DNA of 60,000 bases. Origin: Hydractinia symbiolongicarpus (taxonomy: Eukaryota; Cnidaria; Hydrozoa; Anthoathecata; Hydractiniidae). The notes beneath the pieces are model-generated. The model saw only the letters and a list, made by a program, of their open reading frames with translations, was not told the DNA's origin and made no database searches. Both the position numbers and the translations under genes were made by a program. Location of the stretch: assembly GCF_029227915.1 (NCBI RefSeq), contig NC_079876.1:11844001-11904000 (forward strand), given 5' to 3'. Positions 45,101 to 54,398 of the stretch are shown here, piece by piece (positions within the stretch are counted from its first letter, which is position 1; the number at the start of each line of letters is the position of its first letter).

Positions 45101-45662
45101 CTCAATCACATTATTATTTCGTTTTCCTTACTTCGAACATTTTTAAATGAAAAAATATACAACATAAAAAGTTTAATGACATGATTGTCAATATTTATAG
45201 AAAATGGATCTTTTATCTGTATCATTAAAATAGCAAACTTTCTTCTTAGGGAAAATAGCTCAGGTATAATAGAGCTAACTATTGTTCTTAAGTAAATCTT
45301 TATCATGAATAAATTAGATACTCATTTAATGTTGTTGGTAAAATAAAACCCTGACCACTGGGTTGCTATTTAATATATATAAATGTTATTTTATTCTATC
45401 TTGAAGGTACATGTAGTTGATATTTACATACTTACTCTAATGGGTAAAGTCGGATATCTGTTACTGTGCCTAGAAACCCAAATAGTGTTGCCATTTGTTC
45501 TACAGTGGCACCAGGAGAGACATTTGTAACTTGAACAACTTTTCCAGTGAAAACAATATCTTTACTAGCATTTTCATCTTTAGTTGCACTTCCATTGACT
45601 AACACAGATTCTTCCTTTTGGTTTATAGTTTCCTCAGTAGCTGTTATTTCTTCATTCATCAT
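32841..45662 (-). CDS. SREK1: SREK1 (SRrp86) splicing regulator, spliced, about 543 aa
   Basis: Proposed coding exons, 5' to 3' on the minus strand: 45662-45436, 43719-43589, 42966-42860, 42587-42474, 42276-42194, 40702-40616, 40524-40415, 39918-39903, 39446-39369, 38555-38520, 37898-37866, 37242-37195, 36360-36313, 35512-35477, 35200-35135, 34952-34866 and 33165-32841. Each has AG and GT borders and the frame is continuous. RRM1 (about 39-112) contains VAQHLTNTVFIDKALIVVP; RRM2 (about 183-257) contains RTIFVENI and EVKYMRL; an RS domain (about 288-435) and a Lys/Glu-rich tail follow, the SREK1 order. In vertebrates this nuclear SR-related protein modulates splice-site choice. The acceptor at 45676 implies an upstream 5' UTR exon. 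Confidence 0.9.
34866..39446 (-). CDS. SREK1: SREK1 exons 9-16: RS domain in eight in-frame cassettes
   Basis: Exon sizes are 78, 36, 33, 48, 48, 36, 66 and 87 nt, all multiples of three. Almost every junction splits an Arg codon as AG|A or AG|G (the last as Lys AA|G), so any exon can be skipped without shifting the frame. Peptides are RS-rich, for example SPTRRRSRSRTRRSRSRSRS (exon 9), SPRRSSRRSRSPSRS (exon 12) and SPRRSSRRSRSRSRS (exon 13). Exons 12 and 13 are near-copies. The domain mediates protein contacts in the spliceosome in characterised SR proteins. Confidence 0.88.
35808..36180. repeat. Intronic tandem repeat, about 130-bp period, three copies
   Basis: Units begin AAGTGAACAAA-AATT and share AACTGATCAG-CA-AAA and CACGT-GCT-CATAT. 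Copies start near 35812, 35938 and 36064 and are moderately diverged. They lie in the SREK1 intron between exons 13 and 14. Confidence 0.7.
36840..37692. repeat. Duplicated intronic block around exon 12
   Basis: 36855-36945 and 37600-37692 share ATAATACCC, TTTTGTTTTGTCCAAAGC-GC and ACTAAATGATAAAAA followed by a CTCACC/TTCACC end. With the near-identical 48-nt exons 12 and 13 this points to an exon-plus-intron tandem duplication within the RS region. Confidence 0.65.
39903..39918 (-). CDS. SREK1: SREK1 16-nt microexon (8b)
   Basis: GTGAAACAAGATCAAG between tttttttag and gtatga. It completes an Arg codon from exon 7 and adds Glu-Thr-Arg-Ser, opening the RS domain, and leaves the phase exon 9 needs. 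Its RS-like content makes it the likelier constitutive choice over the 10-nt exon 117 nt upstream. Confidence 0.75.
40036..40045 (-). CDS. SREK1: SREK1 alternative 10-nt microexon (8a)
   Basis: TACCAATTAG sits between a good acceptor (ttttgttgcag) and a strong donor (gtatgatg). After exon 7 (phase 1) it would add Leu-Pro-Ile and leave phase 2, as exon 9 requires. Used together with exon 8b it yields an immediate TGA. No transcript evidence is available here. Confidence 0.5.
40415..42966 (-). CDS. SREK1: SREK1 exons 3-7: linker and RRM2
   Basis: Exon 3 (42966-42860) encodes EEIPEEVECQHLLNTTNAYA, a linker resembling vertebrate SREK1. Exon 4 (42587-42474) has a Pro-rich stretch and DPMELEEIKRTIFVENI. 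Exon 5 (42276-42194) gives SEQLMAFFSGVGEVKYMRLC. Exon 6 (40702-40616) gives KYAFIEFSMVESVPTALQYN and GVLFGNRSLK. Exon 7 (40524-40415) gives VTHAKSPVVKPESER and ends at MRDVVKRPTFD. RRM2 is therefore complete across exons 4-7. Confidence 0.9.
41132..42156. mobile_element. Tc1/mariner-type MITE in SREK1 intron 5
   Basis: Inverted ends CAGTACTGTCATAAGGTTTG and CAGTACTGTAAAAAAGTTTG, each continuing TTAACAT, with TA at 41130-41131 and 42157-42158. A CAGT start and TA duplication are typical of Tc1/mariner. Subterminal GTGG-CCACGA words are inverted on both sides. No transposase. The interior (41450-41830) is a degenerate repeat of about 60 bp built on CGATCTTTTCGCTTTCTACA. Confidence 0.8.
43589..45662 (-). 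CDS. SREK1: SREK1 exons 1-2: RRM1
   Basis: Exon 1 starts MMNEE and reaches VVQVTNVSPGATVEQMATLF and GFLGTVTDIRLYP; exon 2 gives VKLCYIKYENSEQCGVAQHL then TNTVFIDKALIVVPLNQG. RNP2-like VQVTNV and RNP1-like CYIKY are both present. The intron splits an Asp codon (GA|T). The intervening 1.7-kb intron holds a reversed ACTAGTCG-family fragment (44925-45053) and a 38-bp dispersed repeat (43818-43855). Confidence 0.92.
43818..43855 (+). repeat. 38-bp dispersed repeat, copy 1
   Basis: GAAGTAACCTATAGCAAATA plus TATACTGCAGGATTACAT recurs at 54361-54398 with one mismatch; flanks differ. Confidence 0.7.
44925..45053 (-). repeat. Reversed 5' fragment of the ACTAGTCG family
   Basis: The reverse complement reads AACTAGTTAATAACGCCTGT followed by GGAAAAATCCGCTTAGGCAG and GACAATGG-like sequence, a diverged copy of the 5' end seen at 30347, followed directly by the GTTACCCA-type 3' word. 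It looks like an internally deleted copy. Confidence 0.55.
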
Positions 45663-45795
45663 GCAATTATATTTCTCTGTAATAAATATGCTGTATTGTC
45701 ATTTAAAAAATGATATATATATATATATAATATAAGAAAAAGAGTTGTGGGAAACTTCAATAAACTTTTACAAACGAGGGGACTTTGATCCACAA

Positions 45796-46060
45796 TCAGG
45801 CCTATCAATAAGGGGAGAGCAATTGCTCTTGCTCACGCAAAGGCTCGCCCAATTCTGAGAAATGAGAAACTAGCTGAGCCATTAGCCAGAAAGAAGCAAA
45901 ATAGATAAAAAAAAGATAAAATAAAATTGATCAAAAAGACTTTGTGGTATGTATGTGTTTATAAACTTACTTTATTTATTCAGATTGCTCGCCCAGTTTA
46001 AATTATTGTAACCTTGAGGGAGCGATTTATTGCTCTGGTGTTATTTTCTTATTAATAGGC
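45796..46060. repeat. Possible foldback element upstream of SREK1 coding start
   Basis: GGCCTATCAATAAGGGGAG on the left and TATTAATAGGCATG on the right are loosely inverted, and GAGCAATTGCTC and GCTCGCCCA words recur inside. The ends are too diverged to define a target duplication. The interval 46070-46540 probably holds the SREK1 5' UTR exon; a donor-like GGAG|gtaaaa lies at about 46539 on the minus strand. Confidence 0.35.
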
Positions 46061-46814
46061 ATGCACAATCCAACAAAGTTGCTCTACTTCAATTTTATTA
46101 CGAAAATTATATAAAGTCACCTAATGAGTCATGATAAACCTTCATTCATGTGTACCAGACCATTTCATGAGATTTTAGGTAGGGGTGTTGTGAATCACAC
46201 ATCTTATTAATTCTACACATGCAATCCTAAAGAATCAAATCTGACAAAATTGACAGCAATAAAAACTAACAGAACTAACACTCCATCGCAGCTTATTAAA
46301 CGATGAGAGGAGGTAAACATCACACTTCTTTAAGAGTTTAAGGAAAACAAACATTCTTCCGTGATAACTTTTCTTGCCGTGTTTCGTTTTTAATAAAAAG
46401 TACACATATATAAGTTGTATCTTATTATTTTTAACGTTTCCTGAAAATTTGAAAGAAATTGATACAAAGGAAGTTAAAAAACTGGAGAAGACACGCTTTC
46501 GTCTCTAACAAACTCTTTTAAAAACATGTCTTTTACCTCCTTTCGTCCGATATTGTAAAACGATGGAGAGGCATAGGAAAGCATACACAATTGAATTATT
46601 GTTAAGGTGTAATCGTTTAACCTCATACACTACACCTTTACCTTGTGTTGTCTGCCTAATTCCGCCAGTCAGTAAATATTATGTGATTCTTTTTTTACTG
46701 TGATTCTTTTTTAAAGTAGCCATTATAATTTGAGAAAAAACACGCCACTAATGTAGTATAAGCCTTTCATAAATTGGGGGTAAATTTCTCATAGAACCTT
46801 TGTTTATATTATAG

Positions 46815-47880
46815 TGGAAGGTTAAGAGCCGACATTCAGTTTGTATGCAAGCGTTGCAAAGGTGAGATTATAGAGAATGAAGTATTTCCAGCTTTAATGA
46901 TGTACAACAGTGGCTCGTTAGAGATAGTTGAGAACTTCTGTTACTTAGGTGATATGTTGGGCAGTGAAGGGGGTGTTGGAAGAAGTGTTACTTGCAGGAT
47001 TTTCTGAACTTTTTCCAAGTAGGATACTGCTTGGAAAAAGTTCAGAGAGTTACTTCCTTTGTTGACTAGCAGAGTCCTGTCAATTGAGGTAAAAGGTAGG
47101 TTGTGTGAGGCCTGTGTAAGAAGTGTTATGTTGTACAGTAGTGAGACATGGGCAGTGAAGCAGGAAGATCTTGACCGTTTAGAAAGGAATATGAGAATGG
47201 TTAGGTGGATGTGTAACGCCAGTCTGAGAGACAGAAAGAGTTCAGATGAGCTAAGAAGCAGGTTAATTCTCTGTAGAATTAAAGATGTTATCCGGATAAG
47301 AAGATTGAATTGTTTGGGGCACTTGGAAAGAATGGAGGAGGATAATTGGGTAAGAAAGTGTAGAGACTTGATAGTTCCTGGGGCAAAGCCCAGAGGCAGA
47401 CCGAGAAAGACTTGGTAGGAGGTTATAAGGACAGACTTGATACACAGGAAGTTGAGTTTAGATCTAACATAGTCTAGATCAGATTGGAAGAGGGTCATTA
47501 ATATACCCCGTCCAACCCATGCTAGCATGGAAAGCGGACGAAAGAGTTCAGATGAGCTAAGAAGCAGGTTAATTCTCTGTAGAATTAAAGATGTTATCCG
47601 GATAAGAAGATTGAATTGTTTGGGGCACTTGGAAAGAATGGAGGAGGATAATTGGGTAAGAAAGTGTAGAGACTTGATAGTTCCTAGGGCAAAGCCCAGA
47701 GGCAGACCGAGAAAGACTTGGTAGGAGGTTATAAGGACAGACTTGATACACAGGAAGTTGAGTTTAGATCTAACATAGTCTAGATCAGATTGGAAGAGGG
47801 TCATTAATATACCCCGTCCAACCCATGCTAGCATGGAAAGCGGACGTTAAGCCGAGAATGATGAATGATGATGATGATAA
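46815..47880 (+). mobile_element. Non-LTR retrotransposon RT 3' fragment with internal duplication
   Basis: Translation gives YLGDMLGSEGGVGRSVT, then after a frame break LTSRVLSIEVKGRLCEACVR, SVMLYSSETWAVKQEDLDRL, MRMVRWMCNASLRDRKSSDE and HLERMEEDNWVRKCRDLIVP with PRGRPRKTW. These are the C-terminal part of an RTE/CR1-like reverse transcriptase and its tail, ending in a GATGATGAT tract. A 306-bp piece (47237-47542) is repeated in tandem at 47543-47848. The frame is broken near 47004-47046 by a palindromic insertion, and by TAG where other copies read Gln. Non-functional. The long minus-strand frame over it is a shadow. Confidence 0.8.
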
Positions 47881-48539
47881 CTTCAAACCAGACATACTGT
47901 GTAGTTTAAGGTGAGTTTTAGCTTTACTTTACTCCACATACTTGCAGTTCTTGTTTAACAAAACCTTCTGTGAGTGTTTGACCGTGAAAAATGTTGTTTT
48001 TCCTCAATCAAGTGGTACCACCCACGTGACATTCTGACCGGGAGAATGCCTTTTTTGCCCTGGCAAGCTCTCACAACACAACATATAATTGATTTCTGCC
48101 TTCACACCATGCACGTAGCCAGAATATAGAATTTTGTATTTGGAGTTTTGCAGCTTAGCTAACCAGCTATTTACATTAAAAATTCATTATCACTAACTCT
48201 AGCTTGCTACTACACAACACACAACATGGCACATTGCCATGGGCAATGGGAGATGGCACACTGCGGGCCGTTTGATGTTGCCTGGCTTGTAAACAATAGG
48301 TTTTAACATTAGATTACTGAATTTAATCTTTCAACAAAACAAATTTGCACAAACCAAGATTCACACAAAAAACAGCGGCAAAACAAAAGCAGAAGGACCA
48401 CACGATATTTTTGATGTAAAAGATATATTGGTAAGTCGTCCACGTATTACTTCCTGAATATAAAGGAGATATAGTATTCAACATGTGTTAGACCTATGTA
48501 CGTTCCCAAGCCTTGTCGAGATAATGATGTGCTATTCTC

Positions 48540-50905
48540 CATAAAGCACAAGTATAGTAGCCTGTAGTAGAACGTAGTAGAATGTATTTCTCTGTAGTAG
48601 AGCGTATTTCTCTGTAGTAGAGTGTAGTAGCGTGTAGTAGAGCGTAGTAGCGTGTAGTAGAGCGTAGTAGAATGTATTTCTCTGTAGTAAAGCGTATTTC
48701 TCTGTAGTAGAGTGTAGTAGCCTGTAGTAGCTTGTAGTAGAGTGTAGTAGCGTGTAGTAGAGCGTGGTAGAATGTATTTCTCTGTAGTAGAGTGTAGTAG
48801 CCTGTAGTAGCTTGTAGTAGAGTGTAGTAGCTTGTAGTAGAGTGTAGTAGCGTGTAGTAGAGCGTAGTAGAATGTATTTCTCTGTAGTAAAGCGTATTTC
48901 TCTGTAGTAGAGTGTAGTAGCGTGTAGTAGAGCGTAGTAGCGTGTAGTAGAGCGTAGTAGAATGTATTTCTCTGTAGTAAAGCGTATTTCTCTGTAGTAG
49001 AGTGTAGTAGCCTGTAGTAACTTGTAGTAGAGTGTAGTAGCGTGTAGTAGAGCGTAGTAGAATGTATTTCTCTGTAATAAAGCGTATTTCTCTGTAGTAG
49101 AGTGTAGTAGCCTGTAGTAGCTTGTAGTAGAGTGTAGTAGCGTGTAGTAGAGCGTAGTAGAATGTATTTCTCTGTAGTAAAGCGTATTTCTCTGTAGTAG
49201 AGTGTAGTAGCGTGTAGTAGAGCGTAGTAGCGTGTAGTAGGGCGTAGTAGAATGTATTTCTCTGTAGTAAAGCGTATTTCTCTGTAGTAGAGTGTAGTAG
49301 CCTGTAGTAGCCTGTAGTAGAGTGTAGTAGCGTGTAGTAGAGCGTAGTAGAATGTATTTCTCTGTAGTAAAGCGTATTTCTCTGTAGTAGAGTGTAGTAG
49401 CGTGTAGTAGAGCGTAGTAGCGTGTAGTAGAGCGTAGTAGAATGTATTTCTCTGTAGTAAAGCGTATTTCTCTGTAGTAGAGTGTAGTAGCCTGTAGTAG
49501 AGTGTAGTAGCGTGTAGTAGAGCGTAGTAGAATGTATTTCTCTGTAGTAAAGCGTATTTCTCTGTAGTAGAGTGTAGTAGCGTGTAGTAGAGCGTAGTAG
49601 CGTGTAGTAGAGCGTAGTAGAATGTATTTCTCTGTAGTAAAGCGTATTTCTCTGTAGTAGAGTGTAGTAGCGTGTAGTAGAGTGTAGTAGCGTGTAGTAG
49701 AGCGTAGTAGAATGTATTTCTCTGTAGTTGAGCGTATTTCTCTGTAGTAAAGCGAATTTCCCTGTAGTAGAGTGTAGTAGTGTGTAGTAGAGTGTAGTAG
49801 CGTGTAGTAGAGCGTAGTAGAATGTATTTCTCTGTAGTTGAGCGTATTTCTCTGTAGTAAAGCGAATTTCCCTGTAGTAGAGTGTAGTAGCCTGTAGTAG
49901 CTTGTAGTAGAGTGTAGTAGCGTGTAGTAGAGCGTAGTAGAATGTATTTCTCTCTAGTAAAGCGTATTTCTCTGTAGTAGAGTGTAGTAGCGTGTAGTAG
50001 AGCGTAGTAGCGTGTAGTAGGGCGTAGTAGAATGTATTTCTCTGTAGTAAAGCGTATTTCTCTGTAGTAGAGTGTAGTAGCCTGTAGTAGCCTGTAGTAG
50101 AGTGTAGTAGCGTGTAGTAGAGCGTAGTAGAATGTATTTCTCTGTAGTAAAGCGTATTTCTCTGTAGTAGAGTGTAGTAGCGTGTAGTAGAGCGTAGTAG
50201 CGTGTAGTAGAGCGTAGTAGAATGTATTTCTCTGTAGTAAAGCGTATTTCTCTGTAGTAGAGTGTAGTAGCCTGTAGTAGAGTGTAGTAGCGTGTAGTAG
50301 AGCGTAGTAGAATGTATTTCTCTGTAGTAAAGCGTATTTCTCTGTAGTAGAGTGTAGTAGCGTGTAGTAGAGCGTAGTAGCGTGTAGTAGAGCGTAGTAG
50401 AATGTATTTCTCTGTAGTAAAGCGTATTTCTCTGTAGTAGAGTGTAGTAGCGTGTAGTAGAGTGTAGTAGCGTGTAGTAGAGCGTAGTAGAATGTATTTC
50501 TCTGTAGTTGAGCGTATTTCTCTGTAGTAAAGCGAATTTCCCTGTAGTAGAGTGTAGTAGTGTGTAGTAGAGTGTAGTAGCGTGTAGTAGAGCGTAGTAG
50601 AATGTATTTCTCTGTAGTTGAGCGTATTTCTCTGTAGTAAAGCGAATTTCCCTGTAGTAGAGTGTAGTAGCCTGTAGTAGCTTGTAGTAGAGTGTAGTAG
50701 CGTGTAGTAGAGCGTAGTAGAATGTATTTCTCTGTAATAAAGCGTATTTCTCTGTAGTAGAGTGTAGTAGCCTGTAGTAGCTTGTAGTAGAGTGTAGTAA
50801 CGTGTAGTAGAGCGTAGTAGAATGTATTTCTCTGTAGTAAAGCGTATTTTTCTGTAGTAGAGTGTAGTAGCCTGTAGTAGAGCGTATTTCTCTGTAGTAA
50901 AGAGG
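48540..50905. repeat. Decamer array with 780-bp higher-order unit
   Basis: Almost the whole 2.37 kb is built of exact 10-bp units, mostly GTAGTAGxxx (GTAGTAGAGT, GTAGTAGCGT, GTAGTAGAGC, GTAGTAGCCT) and GTATTTCTCT. By line-by-line comparison, 49175-49953 is repeated without mismatch at 49955-50733, a tandem duplication of 78 decamers. The minus strand has no stop codon in these words in any frame, so it carries open frames of 821 and 336 codons rich in Tyr, Thr and Leu. I regard these as a consequence of the repeat, though I cannot exclude transcription. The flank 47880-48540 has no gene. Confidence 0.9.
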
Positions 50906-50961
50906 CGTTCATAATGGTCCCGCACTATATACAAACGAAAAATTATCGTGACATCTTCGCA

Positions 50962-51740
50962 CAAAGAGATTCTTATCAGTACATCACTTGTAGTTGGTAG
51001 ATAAGCAAGGGATGTTGGCCGATTCGCCTGTGGTCATCATAATATCAGAGACAAAGAAACAAATTTAGCAGACACGCCTAAATATTCATTTTCAATTTCA
51101 CATCCTGTGTTTTACTGCGCTTACCCAACGAGACATGATCCGTTTGTTTGAGCCTTAGAGAATACATTACAAGCAATGTATGTCCTAAATAACATGAGTG
51201 TTCACTATTATGCTTTGTATTCATACATCAATCGTCAATTCCTCACAGGTTACTTTGGGGATATTAATTTTGCTCTTGATTGTTGAATGTCTAGTTGCGG
51301 TTTTATGAAAGAATAGTCGAAATTTCTATCTTTGAGCTAGAACGTGAACAACCAGTGTGTAATGTCATCCATACTTCATAATTTTCAAGTGCAGAAATTG
51401 TGACTTTAAAATTGCTCTACCGTGTTTAGTATTTGCGAAAACACTACAAAAGTCTTCATGGAAAAAATAAATGAAGCCTTTTCAATGTAGTTTATATGTT
51501 CAAACGCAATTCATGATAGCCGTTCACTGGGTGAAGCAAAACTAAATTTGGATATGTTTACATCCTACAAAGAGCTTTTTCTCAGTAAATCAAGTGTAGT
51601 TGGCAGATAAACAAGGCATAAACGTTGATTTGCCAGTGTTCATCATAATATCACATACAAAGAAGCAAATTTAGGAGACCCGCCTAAATATTCCTTTTCA
51701 ATTTCACATCTTGTGTTCTTCTGCGCTCACCCAACGAGTT
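50962..51740. repeat. Direct repeats about 603 bp apart
   Basis: 50962-51139 and 51565-51740 share GTGTAGTTGG-AGATAA-CAAGG, CATCATAATATCA, CAAAGAA-CAAATTTAG and TTTTCAATTTCACATC-TGTG followed by TGCGCT-ACCCAACGAG. They could be long terminal repeats or a local duplication. The sequence between them has no coding potential I recognise. Confidence 0.6.
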
Positions 51741-51749
51741 CGAAATACC

Positions 51750-51897
51750 CTCAATGCTCAATGAACAAATACAACTGGTAAACGAGACGGAAGACAACCC
51801 ATTTATCCCAGATGCCGAGGAAATGATTGATGCGGCTCCCTTAGAGACGATCGTAGACGAGGACGAAGAAGGCAATAGTGATATTGAGATCGATTAG
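51750..51897 (+). pseudogene. Acidic C-terminal coding remnant
   Basis: Reads EIPSMLNEQIQLVNETEDNP then FIPDAEEMIDAAPLETIVDE and DEEGNSDIEID before TAG. It is markedly less AT-rich than its surroundings and resembles the acidic tail of a transposon-encoded protein. I cannot name the family, and no start or upstream exon is visible. It begins right where the second direct repeat ends. Confidence 0.35.
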
Positions 51898-51974
51898 CGT
51901 TTGTTTTTATTATACTTTTAGAAATATATGTTGTGTTTATTAAAATTGTTGTTCTTATTTTTTAGCACACTAAG

Positions 51975-52085
51975 ACTTTTGCATAATTTTAAAAGTCCCC
52001 TCCCATTTAACCCCCCGCCACGCCCCTCCCGAATAAGCCCCGTCCCCCAAAACCCATTTTGACAAATAAGCCCCCAGGGGCCTAA
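51975..52085. repeat. C-rich strand-asymmetric block
   Basis: A run of CCCCTCCC, CCCCCCGCCACGCCCC and AATAAGCCCC words, about 110 bp, unlike the AT-rich surroundings. Probably the end of a mobile element; no inverted partner was found. Confidence 0.4.
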
Positions 52086-52302
52086 TCGATCATTAACGGT
52101 AGACGTAATAGATCTTTCACGGTTGCGCAAAGCATTCTGGGTAATCACTATGACAAAATACAACACCGCTGCTAGCATGGAAGCGAAGTTTATGTGGTGG
52201 CGTGGTTTTTCTGTTTATACAAGTTAATTTTTAATCAATTCTTATATATTTTACACAAAAAAATTAATTAAAAAAGCTAAAAAGTTAAATCAAGTGAGCT
52301 TG

Positions 52303-52552
52303 ATGGCTTCGGTTGAAGATATTAAATGTTTGCAGAATTTTTTAGAACTTTCTATGGCTGAACTTCAATTTTTCCTTTCCCAGCGTGGGCTTCCAACATC
52401 TGGATCACATGGAACGTTGGCTGTAAGAGCTCTGATTGCTCATGAGCAAAAAGTAGAAGTAAAAGCCACTGCTGAACATACAATTTGCTTCTGCGTAACA
52501 TGCGAAAAGACATTTGATTCTGACGAAGAGCTGACTTGGAATGTTTGGAAGG
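52303..52552 (+). CDS. SAP-like domain first exon (partial gene)
   Basis: Starts MASVEDIKCLQNFLELSMAE and continues LQFFLSQRGLPTSGSHGTLA then VRALIAHEQKVEVKATAEH, a good match in pattern to a SAP motif (helix, 'RGLPTSG', helix), which binds AT-rich DNA. It ends TTCDSDEEL-like acidic residues and the donor AAGG|gtaagt at 52553 (phase 1). The next exon is unclear. 57648 onward, after tctaatgcag, is in phase (KTKKNFDENDSWKSGIRKFS, stop after 57735), while 53996-54039 is not. Such SAP leaders are common in cnidarian repeat-encoded proteins, so this could be part of an element. Confidence 0.5.
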
Positions 52553-52931
52553 GTAAGTCGGTTTAAAATAGCTGAAACAAATATCCTTTTTGGTTGGTTC
52601 GTTTTTAACGTAATTTCGAACGTTTTCTTCTCCCTTTAAAATTTGAACTGTACATTCTAATTTAAGTAGTTGTGGATTAAAATTTGCCATACACTCAATT
52701 ATAGTGCCGTATTTTTCCTGCGCGCGCAGAAATTGAGGTAACTTTTCTGATTAGTTTGTTTACATTTTTACCTCCATTTCTGCGTGCGCATCGGGTTATA
52801 CATAATCACTTAGATGCGTGCGCAAGTAAATATCAGGACTGTGATTCCATGTATTGGTATTCCATCTAATCATGTGCAAAATTTGATTGTTGTTTTAAAG
52901 ATGAAAATAGATTTCAGCTATAAAATGGCTA

Positions 52932-53056
52932 CTGACCGGTTTTGATTCTGCCCTGTAAAATACAAAGCCATTTGTCAGGGGCACAAACCTCACAAGCTCG
53001 GTCTGTACTTTTGAGCCAGGCTTTGTATTTCACAGTACGTTATCAAAACCGGTCAG
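52932..53056. mobile_element. Small MITE with TA target site
   Basis: Ends CTGACCGGTTTTGAT and its exact inverse, with TA at 52930-52931 and 53057-53058; an inner AATACAAAGCC and GGCTTTGTATT pair extends the foldback. 125 bp, non-coding. Confidence 0.7.
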
Positions 53057-53076
53057 TATTTATTTATTAATGATTA

Positions 53077-53422
53077 GGCGGACGTCACAAATATTTGGTG
53101 TTAGAGTCACCCGACTTGATCGAAATTTTTGATATACTGAGTCGGAAAAACTAAAATGACAAAAAATATTATACGCTTGTTGTCTCTCCACAGCAATTGC
53201 AGCGATTGTTGTGCTTCGCTTTAAAATGTGAAAAGTGTTCACGCGGAAACTGCCGGAGGTGCCAAAGTTATCATTAAATATTGGCGATTTAATGGCGCGC
53301 GTTAATGGCTGGATGGTTGGATAAAATTTTTCGAAATTTTGAGTTATCATTCGCCGATCTACCAACCGACTCTATTTTTGGTGCTCAAATGACTCTAACA
53401 CCAGATATTTGTGACGTCCGCC
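53077..53422. mobile_element. Harbinger-type MITE (346 bp, TTA target site)
   Basis: Inverted ends GGCGGACGTCACAAATAT continuing -TGGTGTTAGAGTCA, nearly perfect over 33 bp, flanked by TTA at 53074-53076 and 53423-53425. The minus-strand 101-aa frame across it is an artefact. Confidence 0.8.
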
Positions 53423-53756
53423 TTATGTAATTTGAATGCCAGTTATCGTTCAAAGTGTTTCCACTCTTTGAAGGCTTGAAATGCATAAAGAACTGTCAAT
53501 TCTGAATTCCAGCTTGTATTAAGGCTTTCGGTGGTAAAGTAGCTGTATATTTATTTTTACTATAAAGCCAATGTTTAGCTAGCTACTAATAAAAAGCCTG
53601 TAATTAGTAAGTTAAAAAAAACACCCACTGTGCTGAATGATAAAAGATAAATGGGCTGTGGTATTTCTTTTGAATAAACTTCACTTCTTTTATTCTGAAC
53701 TTCTGGTAACCAATTAAACTGGGGCTATGGTAACATTCAGATTCACTCACCCATGT

Positions 53757-53827
53757 TGAATCTCCGTCAAGAGGAATCGAGCTCCGGTCAGAGTACGAGA
53801 GCTATAACCACTAATCTACGGCCCCAC
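53757..53827 (-). mobile_element. tRNA-derived SINE head
   Basis: On the minus strand, GCCGTAGATTAGTGGTTATA resembles the D-arm/A-box region and GAGCTCGATTCCTC a B box about 35 nt later, but the arms do not close into a tRNA. A SINE relic is likelier than a tRNA gene. Confidence 0.45.
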
Positions 53828-53995
53828 AAGTAACCTCGAGATTTCCTCCTTTACACAAACCAGGGTTTCAAATAACCTGGAAAATACTTAAACTTGAAGT
53901 ATAGACCTATATTCTGAAATTTTAAAAGTAAATATTAATTATTACGATACACAACATTACTACAATATATCATTGGCTATCGGTTGTCTTTTCAG

Positions 53996-54039
53996 AAATG
54001 GAAAAGGATGCAGCCTGAAAGGAAAGCTGAAATATTGAG
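53996..54039 (+). CDS. Orphan exon candidate
   Basis: Between cttttcag and gtatca, 44 nt read KWKRMQPERKAEIL in one frame. The composition and splice borders look like a real exon, but the phase does not fit the SAP-like exon at 52303-52552, so either an exon between them was missed or the copy is decayed. Downstream, to 54360, nothing else is recognisable. Confidence 0.3.
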
Positions 54040-54360
54040 GTATCAGAAAATATCTATAAAAATAATTCGATGGCTCAAAAGGTTTGACTCACTGATGGTA
54101 TGACAATACTGGGATCTATTAAAGATTAAAATTAAAGAGGCGTCCAGGGCCTCAATCTTGACAGTCCCACCAGTGAATCAGAACTAGAGATCAAGACTAT
54201 CACTGTATAACATATGCACATTTTACCAGGAATTCCATGAAAAAAAAAACACGCATGAATCTATATTGAAGAATTTGCGCATGCAATTTTTTAATTTTTA
54301 GTATTCACTTATTGAATGGTTTAAAAGTGTTAAATATATTAACACATTGTTTTGTCGGTA

Positions 54361-54398
54361 GAAGTAACCTATAGCAAATATATACTGCAGGAATACAT
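54361..54398 (+). repeat. 38-bp dispersed repeat, copy 2
   Basis: Partner of 43818-43855 with one mismatch. The 54400-55635 interval holds two copies of AATAACTTTTTGAGGAAA / AATAATTTTTTGAGGAAA (about 54797 and 55047) and no gene. Confidence 0.65.

Noticed and set aside
46941-47834. 297-residue minus-strand frame
   Set aside because: Antisense of the RT fragment, doubled by the 306-bp tandem duplication; the plus strand carries the recognisable RT motifs.
48447-50912. 821-codon open frame on the minus strand
   Set aside because: It coincides with the decamer array, whose words contain no stop codon in the minus-strand frames; the peptide is a pure low-complexity consequence of the repeat. 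Kept as a repeat.
49954-50964. 336-codon second minus-strand frame over the decamer array
   Set aside because: Same cause as the 821-codon frame, in another frame.
52352-52690. 112-residue minus-strand frame
   Set aside because: Antisense of the SAP-like exon, without splice support or recognisable motifs.
53060-53365. 101-residue minus-strand frame
   Set aside because: Lies within the 346-bp Harbinger-type MITE and is made of its inverted ends.
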